Assembly (NCBI GenBank): GCA_022605955.1
Contig: JAKCOZ010000001.1
Span: 17,662,146 to 17,726,145 of the forward strand
Direction of reading: 5' to 3'
DNA: 64,000 nucleotides
Origin: Rallus limicola
Lineage: Eukaryota; Chordata; Aves; Gruiformes; Rallidae
Part shown: positions 21,721-34,776 of the stretch, one piece after another
How positions within the stretch are numbered: the stretch's first letter is position 1
Layout: each line of letters begins with the position of its first letter
Made by a program: the position numbers and the translations under genes
The notes under the pieces: generated by a model
Seen by the model: the letters and a program-made list of their open reading frames with translations, nothing else
Databases searched by the model: none
Told to the model about the DNA's origin: nothing

Positions 21721-24700
21721 CCTCTCCCTCAGGCTGTGATCGAGTTTTAAAGAGGCCAGGCTACTTTCACAACCTCTTTTTCAGCATTTGTGGCTACCTG
21801 AGGCAAGGCAAAAAGGCCAGGTGTTGGGTCACACAGTTTGGGGTAAAACCCCAGAAATCCTGCACCTGAGGCAGGATGGAAATCTCCTCAGAGCACGGCA
21901 GGTGGCTGGAGTGAATTCAAACATGCCCACCCTGGTGCCCCAATCTCCTGCCAGGTGTTTCTGAACTGCTGTGGAAGTGATTTGAAGGCAACATGAGCCT
22001 GAACTCAGTTTCTTTCTTTGCCATGATGGGATCTTAGCAAAAACTCACCTCCATAGCTGCCCTAAGCCATGAACTGGTGTGCCCTGTGTTTTGGGGTTGT
22101 CAGTTCCAGAACGGGGGTGTGGGGGGCTGCAAGAGACAGCCCCTTTAACCTGATACAACTCCACTATGCAGACCTTGTTTTTCAGAGTCCCTAGTTAGCT
22201 TGGACAGTATTATTTATCCAGTGACTCTTCTCTTGCCTTACTGATACAGTAGGAACAAGGTGTTGCAGTGACAGTTTTGTGGGGACACCAGCACTCAGTT
22301 CCACCACTGCCAACCTCATGCTGTAGTATGCTGCTGGAGTGGAGGATGGCTGCAGAGGCATTGGAACAGCATTTCTGCAGCCAAGGAGTTGGTCAATTAG
22401 AAGGGTGGGCATAGGATGGGAATACTGCAAGACAGGGATGGGAGGGATGTTAATGATGTACCTGCTGGCTTGCGAAGTGCTTGTTATTGTCAGACAGACA
22501 AGATGAGCTCTCTTTCAAAGAAATAAATACATGCCAAGCCCAGCACATGGCTCTTGAGTGCTCTCCAGAGTAAATGGGATCCAGGCTCAGAGCTGAAGTG
22601 TGGACTCAGCTCTCACATTTATCTTGGCCTTGTCTTTTCTTAAGCAAGGTAGAAACCATCATGTTTTGTTCTTTGGAAAGAGTGGGTTTCATTATTCATG
22701 GGCCATGAAACTCCATCTGCTTTGGAAAATTGTGAACAAAGGACAGGTAAAGCTGCAAATCTGCTGTGATGTGAGTCCCAGGGTGATTCTGCCAAGGATG
22801 AAGAACTCACCATTTTGACAGCTGGGCCCTAAAGATAAAATTACAGCCTTCTAGTGGGCCATAGATACCTCATGCAGAGTAAAATGTGGACTGGGCTTTC
22901 ACTTTTGGGGGCTGGGATTCAGCTTTGTTTACAATTATGTCTTGAAAAGAAGATGGTGATGGGACATGTGTGATTGAAAGAGAGCATCTCCAGCAACACA
23001 CAGACGAGAGAAATTTATTAGCACTGGAGTCTTCACTGGAAAGGTCTGTGGTCACATCCCTGTGTCCTAGAAAGTCATCAGCCATTTCCAGTGTTAAGGG
23101 AAACACAGGGCTCTTAATGCTCTTTTGCAGCAGTTTCAGAAGCAGCGATTACGTGTCAGTGCCCCTAACATTTCTTTTCACACCAATTGTCTTCTGACTA
23201 GTCTTTTTTTCCCCCACAGCAGCTGTGACTAACAAAAGAAGTTCTTTACCACCCTACTCTGCTGCCACTGGACCTAAGTTTTCCCATCTCACAAATCAGA
23301 AACCATGGGATAGCATCATCCTACTGACAATGCTGTCAGCTCACTAAAGGGTTGCATAATGACCACTTTGGCAGGGTAAAGCTGTTACCTGACTGGTTTT
23401 CTGCAGAGTTTATGGACAAAATCCCCATTCAGCTGCACAGTCTTCACATACTGATCTTACCAGGATAGCTTCCTGGTAAGTACCATTTTATCTGTCACCT
23501 CATCCTAGGCCAGCTGGAGAGGATATTTTAACTAGTGGTGGACTGTTTCTCAGAGTGACATAGCAGGGCAGACTTCTTATGAATTTTTCCTGAATCCCCA
23601 GAGAGTGCCCACCACTGAGATTGCTGTTGATCAGGTGGAGCTCTTTTCCATCTGGGCCACAAACATATGCATACACACAGAGGAAGGATATTAATAATGC
23701 AACAGTGACTGTGATGAGCCATGATAGGTGGTGACAGAAAGTGGGAGATGAATACATTCAGATCAGCGTGCTTGGCAGGTATGCGAAATATTATTGTGTT
23801 AGAGATGGGACCTTTAGCGCTATAACACCAGTACCCCAGGTGAGAGATCCAGCACTGATGCTGTCAGTCAAATTTGATTTTCTCTAGGTTCCTCTCACCC
23901 ATCACTGTGGTGTAGGAGTACCTTTTATCAAGCAATATCACTGGTGTCTGTCGCAGGTGGTTCTTTCCCCTTCCCTCCTTTTTTGGCTTCAGGAGAAAAA
24001 GAGCAAAATTGAAACAGGCAAATAGAGAAGAGGAGCGTGGGTGCATCTGTGGGGGCTGTGTTACAAAGGGGGCTTCATGATGCTGCCGGCCTTTAAATTG
24101 CTCTGGCCAGCGCCCTAGTGGTAAAGCAATTAGTTGCTGTGAAAGGCAAGGAGAAAGACATTAGGCTACAGAGGATGACCCTCGTATCCAAGTGCAATTG
24201 CTTTTTGAGACCATGAGGAGAAAATGGCAGGCAAAGTTTTCCAAAGAGCCCTTCGATCAGATCGATGCCTTTCTTGATCCTTTAGTCAGGAAGGGATGAA
24301 AATATTTCTAAATTTGAACCCTGCCTTTAAAGTCTGAGGGCATACTTTATGTCCTGGAAAAGCAAAATGTCCCGTGATCTTTCACGCTTGTCTTCTCCTC
24401 TGATCCTTCTTCCTGGGAACGGTTCCCCTTTCAGCCTGAAGAAATCAAGGCTGAAAAGAGCAGCGTGGTTGACAGGTCTCTTGGCAGCCTGTGAATGTCG
24501 AACTCTTGAATGAAGGTCACACCAAATGATTTGTGGATGATCCACGTGCGGTTAAACATGTTTGCACAAAACGCTCATCAAATAATTCTGAATAATGAGT
24601 GCAGGTGCTAAAATCTTGATGTGTTTGCAGGCATTTCATGATCAGAAGTAAGAGCTTAAAATCTGCCAGTTTAAGCTGCTCCTGACAGAATAATCAGCAC

Positions 24701-26130
24701 GCTCTGTTGTGCCCTGTGGTTGCACCCTCTGTTCTGTGCCTACATTACAGGTACAGGAGATACTCAGTGCAGTTAGTCCTCCCTGCCTGGACATTTTAAC
24801 AAGTCAGTTTTCTCATTCTGCTAAGCAAGAAATCTCAAAAGCAGAGTCACTGCAAGGTAGGCTGGATTTGGGGAATTAAGAATGAAAAACCAAACACTCT
24901 CATGGCTCAGATTCAGAGGTGACGGGAGGTGACCGAGTGCCAGTGGCACTCAGTAAGTTTTTATGTAACAATACTGTTGCCTCAGTAGTCACACCGGTCA
25001 GCCTTTCTTTGGGTTCTTGAATCCTGATTTTACACGCAGAGCTTGTACTACACCCAGATCTGTTCTGAGGAGAGATGACCTGGCCCAGTCTGGCTTTGTG
25101 TGAGCCGGTGATCTGTGAGGGTTCCAGTCTTCCTGATTAAAAGTCAGAGGTAGTAGAATGCAGACGTGGGGAAGAATATCTTTGCTCAAACTACTCTAGC
25201 ACTGGTACCAGTGCTGGTCAGTAACTATACAGCAATCTAGCACAGCTGCATCTCTGATGGACAGGATGAGACTCCCTGAGAGGGCAGCATCTGTTCCCTG
25301 GACTGAATCTGTTTTGTACAAAAAAGGGACTGCGGTCTTTAGGGCTGTCAGCTTGGCATATTGTGGGGGTCTTATATGCAAATGTAATTATGCATATGAA
25401 AAACCCTGAGAAAAATCCAAATAATTCTTAAGTTGGCACAAAGGCTATACTGCTACTGAGTTTGAGGTGGCCAGCCTGCTGGCCGTTGCATTTCAATTAC
25501 CTTTACACTCATTTGGTGTCACTGAAGTGAAGCAATTTTCACTGATTAATGCCAAGAACCAACAGATATGTTCTTCCCTTTTGTTTTTTCCTTTTCAGAA
25601 TTGAATGTAATGCTGGTGAGCAGTGCCAAAATGACAGCTCTGCAGCCTGCAGTGTTTTATTCAACAAGGGAGCTAGTCCTAGCATGGTATTAGCAAGGGA
25701 AACCTTGCTCTGGGATGGATGCACTGAGCAAGCAGGAATCAGACAGCTGCATCTCCTCCTTTAGTGGTGTGGTGCATAGTCCTGATGCTGAGGACAGGGT
25801 GGCAACTCTGCAACCTTTCACAGCCCTATCTCAGCTACATGGAGCATTTTGACATTCTTGATGAAGGGCATAATTTTTGGACCATGGGGAGCAGATGGAA
25901 AGGGATTCTATACTTGTGCAGTGCTGAGACACCCTGACAGTGGTAATGGGGTGTACATACAGGCTGTAGTGAAAAATCTCTTCTATCAGACTCAACGTTT
26001 ATTTGAGGTTCCTACATCCACCTAGTGCAAAGTGTCTCCAGGGGCTTAGATCATGGAAGTGGTGCAGCCCAGCTAGCAAGGGTCTATGCCTGCCTGCATA
26101 AAGGCTGCTCCTTCTGCCTTGGGCGAAGTT
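21721..26130. other. non-coding stretch with a candidate regulatory block
   Basis: No supported gene. The part at 24080-24700 looks like a conserved non-coding element and is listed separately. The remainder is ordinary unique DNA with short uninformative open frames. Confidence 0.5.
24080..24700. promoter_or_regulatory. candidate conserved non-coding element
   Basis: A stretch rich in short binding-site-like motifs: an E-box CACGTG (24543-24548), a perfect palindrome AAACATGTTT (24554-24563) merging into a forkhead-like TGTTTGCAC, and an interrupted inverted repeat TCGAT/ATCGA (24253-24265). It keeps several CpGs, has no repeat and no long open frame. This is suggestive only; no alignment could be run. 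Confidence 0.3.
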
Positions 26131-26214
26131 ATAGAATCACTTAGGTTGGAAAAGATCCTTCAAATGATTGAGTCCAGCTATTACCTTAACACTACTAAGC
26201 CAAAACACATCCCT
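26131..26214 (-). mobile_element. CR1 LINE 3' tail fragment
   Basis: 'atagaatcacttaggttgga' followed by 'aaagatccttcaaatgattg' and 'agtccagctattaccttaac' is the reverse complement of a CR1 3' terminus. Only about 85 bases remain. Confidence 0.85.
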
Positions 26215-28083
26215 GTTGCTTGGATGGGAATTACCAGTGCTGATGTCTCCTTGGTGTGCTCTTGTGGGCCATGTAGATGAACCCTCCTATGTCCCCTAGC
26301 AATGGGACTGGCAGAAATCAGGTTACATGAATGACAAAGCAACTGACAGCGTGGTCTCTAGGCAGCCATCATGGACTTGGGCCCTTTGACACATAGGACT
26401 AGGATGTGGTCCCTGCTGTACCCTTGAACTGGGGCTGTACCTATCTGAACTGGGCTTCTTGGACCACTTGAAACATAACCAAGCAATGTACTACTGGACG
26501 CAGTCTTCAGAACAGGGCAAATGGTCCCATTGGGAGAAAGGAATGAATTCCCAATGCTTTTCTACAGCAGCACTTCCCATTGCCATGAAGCTGCCCAACA
26601 CATTCTAATGAATGACAAAGGCTGGTTGCCCCAGTCACCAGGATGTCACAAAGTGGGCCTGCTGCCAGTTTCTCACTCCCTTCTTCCCATCCTGCCACCT
26701 CTCTTCCTGAAACACTAAGAAGGAAGAGGAGGAAGGTGGATATTTATGAGCGTGTCAGGGAGATAAAAGAGAAACAAGTAGCAGGCATGCTAGAAAGCCA
26801 TTAGAAGGCACACTTCCCTTGTGACATTTTGTTATCGTAATTATTGTTTCAGATGCCTTTGGAGTATAATCAACAGTTGTCTCCCATGAATGTGCTTCGT
26901 AAAAATATCTCAAATGCAGGAGAGAATCCATTTATTGCTTCTGAGTTGCAGGAAGCTGAAATTACTGCTTAAATAACCTCTCAGTTCAAGTGAGGGTAAA
27001 TCAATGCTGACCGCAGAGAACAAACAGTGCAGATTTTACTCTCGTGACCCAAAGCTGCACACCATCACAATTAATCTGATCTTGTCAAATGAAAATGGAG
27101 GTGAATTATCTGTCTTTTTCCAGCCCATATTCCTATGATGTGGACAGGAGCTGCATTATTACAATGGTTTAAGGATTTTATTTTTCTTTGGTTGCTCGCT
27201 TGTACATCAAAAAGGGAATAGGAAAAACCATGATGCTGTCCTGTTTAACGTGCTTGTGTATATTGTCTCTTGCTTAAGGTTTCCTCCAATGAGTAATTTA
27301 AAATCTTACTAAGCATCTGCTAAATATGTCACCCAACTGTTGCTTTCAGCTCTGCCTGAGCCATCATCCTAAGTCTGAGTGGTGATGTGGCAGCACATGA
27401 AGTCAAGCCCTTGACTTCTCAGTTTTCATTGTGGTATATACAACATGTGAGGAGCTGGATTTCCCTCCTACTGCTTTGGCTTGCTCTAACCCTGACAGAA
27501 GCAGTGGAAATACATTATTGCTTGTATTACTGCTTTATGGTCAAAAGTGTGCTGGTGTCTATTGAGAATTGTTTTGGCAGAAGGTCACAGAGATTGGCCT
27601 GGGAGGTCACTTTTTCTGGGTACCACTTTTCTACAGTAATGTTCATCTCAGATTTACCAACTCATGCTCTTTGAGGTCCCTTGATTTTACTTGTGTTTTG
27701 CACCACTTGCCCAGCCACTCAGCTTGGCAAAGATTCAGCCATGAATTTCACTGTTAAGGCTGGAAGTGTCAAGAAAGGTTTGCGCCTTTTTTTCTGAAAA
27801 TACGATGAGTGACAGTAGGTTATAGCATTCTTGTGTGTTGGGCTTCCACCTTGGTTATTTTGCCAGTTTGACTCCTACAGCAGGTCCAGAAGACCAGTGA
27901 AGAGCACAATATAGAGGTCAAAGCTTTTGTAGACAAGATGCTTACATGTTCCAGGGATATTCCAGCACCCCAGGGCTGTCTGTGAATAAATCCAGTTTCC
28001 AGCTGTTTGCTCTAGCTTTGTAAAGTTTCCAGATCTTCATATGATCCTTCAAAATGCTAAAGAGTCCTTGAAGTTGTTAATGG

Positions 28084-28110
28084 GATGATGAGCTGAGGAA
28101 GCTCATCATC
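28084..28110. repeat. perfect 11-bp inverted repeat (hairpin)
   Basis: GATGATGAGCT (28084-28094) and AGCTCATCATC (28100-28110) are exact reverse complements around the 5-base loop GAGGA. It is not followed by a T tract, and the function is unknown. Confidence 0.9.
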
Positions 28111-29029
28111 TTCCAGACAAGGACCTTTTCTAGAAGAGGATTTTAATCCTACTGCATATTGATGCAAGAAATGGAGGGTGAAATTTATGGCCTATCATGT
28201 GCGTGAGTGAGATTAGTGGATCTTAATGGCCTCTTCTCTGGCTTTAAATTCAATTTTCTTTTTATTTTTCATGAAAATTGGGTTGGAATGATTTTAGTAC
28301 TCACCTAAGCTCGGGGACTGGAAATGTGGGTTATGACCAGGTAGAGAGTATCTTGGGAAAAGCCCTGAAAAATCTGTGAAATCAGCAAAATACTCCTCAA
28401 TGCAACCTAAACTCACTTGTTTGTGAGAAGAGGTCACAGGGAGGGTCTCTACCGCTTTTCTTTTGGATCGTAGTGTCTCTGGTCACCACTGCTCTGACAG
28501 CAGAGCTGTGGGCAGAGGAAAATTTACAGGACAAAAAGAGCTTTCAACCACCTCCAATTTAATTTAAAGAAAAAAATTGGTCTCCGTGGTTATCATCTAC
28601 ATACTTAGACACCCCCATGAATCTTGAATTAGTAAAACCTGTCTCTAGGCTGTTGGATGATCTTAATTAAAATTAATTAATTATTTATTCAAATAAAATA
28701 AGACATGCCAAGACTCTCCAGGGAGGCTGTAAGGATAATAATGCCTCTTATTAGAAAAACATGTCAATACCTCACACAAACCAGGGCTGTTTTATTTGCA
28801 TGGGATCCTGTTTTCTTAAGGTCTCCAGTATTCAGAATAATGAATTTTTATTTGCAGAAGGTAGGAGCCCTCCACGCATCTCTTGTCATCAGCTTCTTGC
28901 TCTTTTCTGTTGTAGAACTGCAAATAGAAGGCAGACATCTCTTTTTCCTAAGAAGCTTCTGGTAGTCTTCACCCAAACTTTTAAGATCGCTTATACAGAC
29001 TGGAAACAATCAATGCCAAAATGATATTT

Positions 29030-29200
29030 CTTTTCCATGACACATTGTGAGTGATTCTTGCATAAAATTGCCAAGCACTCGACAAAGTCATAATCGCTAA
29101 CTAATGATCCATAATGCAATTGCTGTAATTAGTAGCATTATTGATATTACCTTCCTAGAGTAATTGGACTCACTTAACCTTTGTTTGTAGCAAGATAAAT
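29030..29200. promoter_or_regulatory. candidate conserved non-coding element with homeodomain-like sites
   Basis: A compact cluster of TAAT cores: CTAATGATCC, TGTAATTAGT (TAATTA at 29126-29131), GCATTATTGATATTACC and AGTAATTGG, then CCTTTGTTTG, a SOX/TCF-like string. The density of such motifs in unique, non-repetitive DNA is typical of developmental enhancers. AT-richness alone could produce some of them. Confidence 0.35.
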
Positions 29201-30159
29201 TGGGACATTGATGCTGACAAGGACTGGCATCAAGTGGACAGTAAACAGTGTGTCCAGCAGTTATTTGATAATATGCCTGCAGCTTGGTCTCTGCTACTCA
29301 CCACAGATACGTGGTTGCTTCGGAGATGCAAGAATGTGGAGCAGTGGAGAGCCCCTTTTCCACACAAGTTTGCTTAGACATGCCTTGACTGAAAGGTTAA
29401 GTGTGTTTCAAGTCCCGTGACCCATGGATTCAGCCCAAAGAGTCAATATTCTTCATTGGAAGAGTCAGGTGAGGTATCTGCAAGTGAGTAGAGCTGGAGT
29501 GTGCTTGGGTCTCTCCTCTGTCAATCCCAACCTCCTGAATTTTTTGGGTTTGGGTATAGGCTAAAGTGTAATATTTGTCTGGATTGAGCTTTTCAGGTGT
29601 TTTAATATGAAATATCCACCAAACATATTCATCTGTTCTGCACACAGGCTGCATCCCTGAAGGCAGCGTCTTTCCTGTCCCCTCCAAAGGCTGGTGATGA
29701 GAAGGAACACCACCTCTGTTCTCACTGCCTGTCACAGGCAGGCTGGATAATCATGGTGTTTCTCTTGGCTTTGTAACTGTAAACCTCAAGGCTTGAAGAA
29801 GAATAAGAAGACAGGAAGATTAATATCTGGAGAAATAAGACACATCTGTGTGGGGCTCTTACCTTCCTCCTGGAGCCCCATTTTGAAGAGTGCGATGGGG
29901 AAAAAGGGCAGAAGTGTTGTGAGGGATTTCTGGGGAGAGCTGCCTTTAACTTAAGCCAAGCCGTCCCTGCCATCAGCTCACCTTGGGGCCTATGAAGGAG
30001 CCTCCCTGCTGCTGAGCCTCCCTCAGCAGGGCTGGGTGAGGGCCAGCCTGATGGCTCTGTCTTCCTTGTCAGGCCAGCTACCTTGGTGCTGTTCCAAAGC
30101 TATCTCCTAATTAACCTTGACACAAGCCTTAGCTTTCCAAAAGCCTGCTGGACCTCTTA

Positions 30160-30520
30160 AAAATTAAATTTTTTTCCTCTAATGAGGTGCATTCAGATGA
30201 GTTTCAGCTTACTGGGGCCAGCAAACAATCTCAGTCCCTTAAGTGTTCGCGTGGATGCTTAACCAGACTTGTCCTCTTCATCAAAGGGAAAACCTGCTAA
30301 AAAAATTAATTTGCTGATCTTTATAAAATCTATTTATAACAAAATCTACAAAGAGAAAATTTGATTGAAAACTGACTCCAGACACCACTTAGTAAGAATT
30401 ATTTTGTGCCAGTATGTGTTAAATTCAATATCTATTCCATTCATGCAGTGTAGTTTATTAAAATGAACAGCATCTCAAATATGCATTTCTGTATTCAGTT
30501 ACCCCAGCCTGTTCTTGATG
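30160..30520. promoter_or_regulatory. candidate conserved non-coding element
   Basis: An AT-rich, unique block with a TCF/LEF-like TCATCAAAGGG (ATCAAAG at 30290-30296), AATTAATTTG, a TTCGCG patch at about 30246 and CAAATATGCA. There are no repeats and no open frame. Inferred from texture only. Confidence 0.25.
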
Positions 30521-30878
30521 AATCTATTAGTGCTGAAGGATACAAATTTCTGCCTACTGAGAGAGAGTTCATGGCCATTTGATGGTGGGGAAAAAAAAAT
30601 GTAAAAGGGGAAAGTTGAAGGTATAAAGTACCTTGGCCTAAAAATAGCAGTGAGAACTAACCAGCAGGAGACCCACATCAGAGCAATATATAGGCTGTCT
30701 GTGGCCTTTCTTGTGACAGAGCCTGACTGCCACATCACTGCTAACAGATGGTTTATTGTGTGCATTTTCAGCTAATAGGGAGGCATTTTTCTGGGGCTGT
30801 CTCAAAGTACTCTCACCAACCTTCAAAAACATCCCAAATAACAAGGGTTTGGTTTTGTCTGAGCCAACACATGAGGTT

Positions 30879-30892
30879 CCCCCCCCCCCCCC
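30879..30892 (+). repeat. poly-C tract
   Basis: A run of 14 C, with a matching G run on the minus strand. It is prone to sequencing error and may change the apparent reading frame across it. Confidence 0.95.
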
Positions 30893-32149
30893 AAACTGAC
30901 CTCATCTTTAAACCACCAGTCCCATACCAGCTGTGCCCCCTGGACCCCTCCATCGGCGGGTGCCTCTCAGCCCCCATCCCTGTCAGCATCTCTGGCCAGT
31001 TCTGCTCCCTGCCCTCCCAAAACATATCTGCCCCCACTGGGTGCTTCTGCAGCCTGAGCTCCAGGCGCCCATCCAGTACCAGGCAGCTGTGCACCCAGAT
31101 TTTTGTTTCTCATGCTGCCCAGCCACTAAAAATCTCTGTCCAGGGGACTAAATCGAGTGTGCAATGGAGTCCCAAGGGGCAGTCATTGTAAGAGTGACAG
31201 TAGTAAACATAGTCCAAAGAGTCTGAGAAAGCCAACAAAGGATAACCAGGTGTATTGACTGATTGAAACGGGCCATCGGGGCTTCTCTCTCTGCATGCAT
31301 TTTCACTTTTCTAAATTTCTTGCCTCCACCTCTGATGTTCTGCAATATTTGGTTTGATAACTAGCTAAAGTAACCTTGCAAAACATTTTGAGCTAAACAA
31401 ATATAGAAGACCCTATCAGGAACATCATCATGTTATTCTGTGCTACAGGTAGGCTTCTTTTTCTGGCATTTTCCCTACTGGCGTGAAAAAGCTTAAAAGA
31501 CATACATTCCTGGTGGTTTTACAGTGCTGTGCAATTACTAATTACTTGTGTAAGGTATGTACTCTGTTAGCTTTAAAAAGAGGGGAAAGATGGAGCTGAT
31601 GGAGGAGAAAACTTGCTAAAAAAGTCAGAAGAGGGTCCATGGCTGAGCAGAGTTTGAAACCATAGATGCTGATATGTCCTAGGTCTGGGAAATCAGATTT
31701 GTCATCTGACTTACACGATTAGAGGTTTTGCATCCTTCCCTTTCTGGTGCATGCTGAACCCCTGACTTCAGAAAACCAAGTGCTTCTCCACAGATAATAA
31801 AGGCAAATGTACTTCAAACCATTAACAATAATTGGAAAAGTTGGGCAGGGACTGTGCTGAGCTGTGCTGCTTACAGCTAGGTTGTGGTACCTGACATCTG
31901 CTACACCGATGGGCAGCAGCTGGAGATGTGTGTTTGCTGGAGCACACCTTTGCGGTTTGACTCACTGTGGCTGCTGCAGTTTTAGCCCCTTAAATTAGGG
32001 CTTCCACGAAATCAGCAGGCCAGTCCAGCACCAGAGATGTGTTTATAAGGAATCCATTTTTGCCAGGGTTAAATCTTCCCAGCCAGAGGCCCCCGTTTGG
32101 AACCTGGCTTTGTCATACAAGACTAATTGACAAACCTCTGTGCTGGTAT

Positions 32150-32310
32150 TATCCGTGTCACCCCACTGATACGCAATAGTAATGCTGGCTTCTATAAATC
32201 AACCTGATCTTAAGAAGGAGAGTTAAATGAGCATCGCATTATAAACCACAAAGCACATTCATCACTCTGCTACAAACCATAAATATGACAACTACATCCA
32301 TCAATTTGGC
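32150..32310. promoter_or_regulatory. candidate conserved non-coding element
   Basis: Unique AT-rich sequence with a RUNX-like AACCACA (32244-32250), the near-repeat ATAAACCAC...ACAAACCATAAA, and CATCAATTTGG. Evidence is by eye only. Confidence 0.25.
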
Positions 32311-33171
32311 ACCTTTCTTTCAGGTCTGTGTACATGGACGTTAGTAACTTAATGGCTCCAGAAAGCTTTCCCTTCTTAAATACACCGTGGAATCTGGTCT
32401 TTCATTTACTGCAGTTACCAGAAGTGGAACTCGACCATCTGTAGCTGTGTTCCTGTGGGGAGAGCTCCAGCAAGGGAAAAACCCACCTTTTTGGAGGGTG
32501 CATCTATAGTAATCCCCTCTGAAAGGGTTACTTTCATGCTGCTCTGTGCTGGTGCTTTGCCTGTACAAACTGCAGCAACAGCAGGGTGTCTGTCTGCTCT
32601 AGCCATCGAGCTACGCAAACTAGAAAATAGTCTGGCTAAAAAGGGATAAACAGACTAAAGATAAGTTTTCAATGATTTGCTGTCAGACTGCAAAGATTTA
32701 TTGAGTGAGTACTCTGGGTCTCATATAATACCATGTTTTCATTACCAGCTTGGTGGATGGGCTAGGGAATTATAAAATCTACAGATGAGGGTGAGATGAA
32801 AGGGGCTCTACATGTCTGGTAGGCAGGATATGAAATACCTAATGGGAACAGTGGCCCTGGAAAACAGTATATGGTTCCAGAAGGACAAACACCAGTTGGA
32901 AGACTACTGGGTCCGCTTTTGGACATGGTATTACCACTGAGCTAACTGCTGACAGTCAGATAGAGAGCAGATAGGCTGGAAAACATGATGGGTGAGGAAA
33001 GAGTGCAAGAACTGGGCTTAACAGAGAAAAGAGGTGACTGAAGGCAGACATGACCATGATTTCTAAACACACAGAAAGCCACAGTAAGGACAACATGAAT
33101 GCACTTTTTTTCCCATCTTTTTTTCTGCATGCTCTTTGTGAGAGAAAGAAATAATGGCCTTATGTTACAGA

Positions 33172-33374
33172 AAGAGACATTTAGGTTTGGCATTAGAACA
33201 AACCTTCCTGATAGTAATGGCAGATAAAGGGGGTTTCCTGGGAAGACAATGATGTCTCCATTATGGGAGGCTCTGGAGAGCTGACTTAGACAAACAGTAG
33301 ATTGTGCCTTGTGGAAATGGAGCGGACAAGATGCTGTTTGAGCCCTTCTGGCCCTGTTTTCTGTAATTCTGTGT
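33172..33374 (+). mobile_element. ancient CR1 LINE 3' remnant
   Basis: Resembles the old CR1 3' end by order of landmarks: 'catttaggtttggcattag', 'ggaggctctggagagctga', 'cttagacaaacag' and the terminal 'ccctgttttctgtaattctg'. It is strongly diverged with internal gaps. Confidence 0.65.
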
Positions 33375-34442
33375 TTGGCTAGCACTGGGCTCTTAGTCCT
33401 ACAGGACATAACAATCCATGCGCTGCCTGCCTGTCTCCCCATACACAGGTAGATTTTGGAGGAAGCATACCAAGCAGTTTCCCACCTGCATCTTTCCTAT
33501 GTCATGCTGAAGAACAGGTTCAGATGTGTCACCTCATCTTCCCTCATTTCTCTTGATCCTTTGGGGTGAAAGAGTGGGGTTAATCCTGCCCAGGTCCAAC
33601 ACTGCCAGCTGTCCCTGCAGCCAATGGGACATTTCAGTGGAACATTTTGGTGGGTCTTTTTCTACTTCACCCATAAAACACTTTTGCAGTCGTCAGAAAA
33701 TGTGTCAGCCTGAAAAAATCAGAAAACCAACAAAAACCAACCAAAAAGCAGCAGCTTTCCCTTGCCACCGCCCCTCAAAGTGTGACAATAAGCAGATGCC
33801 TGGGGAAGAATAAGAACAGGGCGAGCATATGTGCTGCTGCTTCTAATAAATTTCCCTTGTTAAATAATGTAGGTCAAGTCAATACACAGAATCACAGCTA
33901 CTGAATTAAGTGGGTGCTGAAAGAGCTGTAGGTTTATTCTGTTCTGCTCAGTGTTGCACCTGAAGCCCAGGTATGTTTGTTAGGGTGAATCCCAGGTGGT
34001 GGTGCCCATCCAGGTGGTGGGCAGTACTGTGGATAAAGAGTTGGTCATCACCTGAAGAGGAGCTGACTCTAGGGACAGACAGGACTTTGCTGCTGACCTG
34101 TTGTGTGTTTTACCTTACAGGGTGGATTTGGGGGTCTGGAATCTGTAGAAAAGGTGCTATTAGTATGTTTCTTGACCTGATGTGCTTGCTCATATTCTGT
34201 CCCTTTCACCTCCCCTAAGACTACTAGCTATGTATTTCTGGTGTGTGTTTCACTTGCAGCTTTAAAGCAGGTTAGCTTACATATGGACTCTAAACAGCCA
34301 AGTATTCTGGGGGAAGTGGACTGTCCATTAAGATCTCTGTCCCTCTATAAAACAAAGCATGTTAAGCTAAGCAGCTCAAATGTGGAAAATACAGAGAATT
34401 AAAGAACTCCCTCCAAGCTTAATCCTTACCCTTCATTCCAGT
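33375..34442. other. non-coding stretch
   Basis: Unique DNA without a supported gene, repeat or notable motif cluster. Confidence 0.5.
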
Positions 34443-34662
34443 TCATTAGACATTGGGAAGGAGTTCTTTTCCATGAGGGTGGTGAGACACTGGAACAAGT
34501 TGCCCAGAGAGGTGGTGGAGGTCCCATCCCTGGAAGGCATTCAGGGTCAAGCTTGATGAAGCTCTGAGCAACCCAACCAAGTTAAAGGTGTCACTGGTTA
34601 CTGGAGGGGGGTTGTGCTAGATGGCATTTAAAGGTCTCTCCCAACCTGCCGCATTCTATGGT
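34443..34662 (+). mobile_element. CR1 LINE 3' fragment
   Basis: Clear CR1 3' end: 'gagggtggtgagacactgga', 'gcccagagaggtggtggagg', 'tgctagatggcatttaaagg' and a terminal 'ccaacctgccgcattctatg'. It is 5'-truncated. It resembles the copy at 1890-2096 (both have 'caaccnnacctagttaaaggtgt'-type wording), so the two may belong to one subfamily. Confidence 0.9.
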
Positions 34663-34776
34663 GCACTCATTGATTATTTGATCACATTCTATTTTTTCAG
34701 ATGCCCTTGTGCATCTTTGTCATGGCTAAGTTTAGTTAGCAGCCACTAGCGAGTTCTACAGAGAAAACACAAAGGG
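34663..34776. other. short spacer between CR1 and LTR
   Basis: Unique DNA between two mobile elements, with no feature of note. Confidence 0.5.

Larger units (their letters stand above)
26215..33171. other. non-coding stretch with several candidate regulatory blocks
   Basis: No supported gene. It holds three candidate conserved elements (29030-29200, 30160-30520 and 32150-32310), an 11-bp hairpin (28084-28110), an AT-rich patch (28664-28702) and a 14-base C run (30879-30892). A C-rich 147-codon frame at 30748-31191 has no recognisable domain. Confidence 0.5.

Noticed and set aside
32942..33442. 166-codon minus-strand frame
   Set aside because: It lies largely antisense to an old CR1 remnant (33172-33374) and has no domain of its own.
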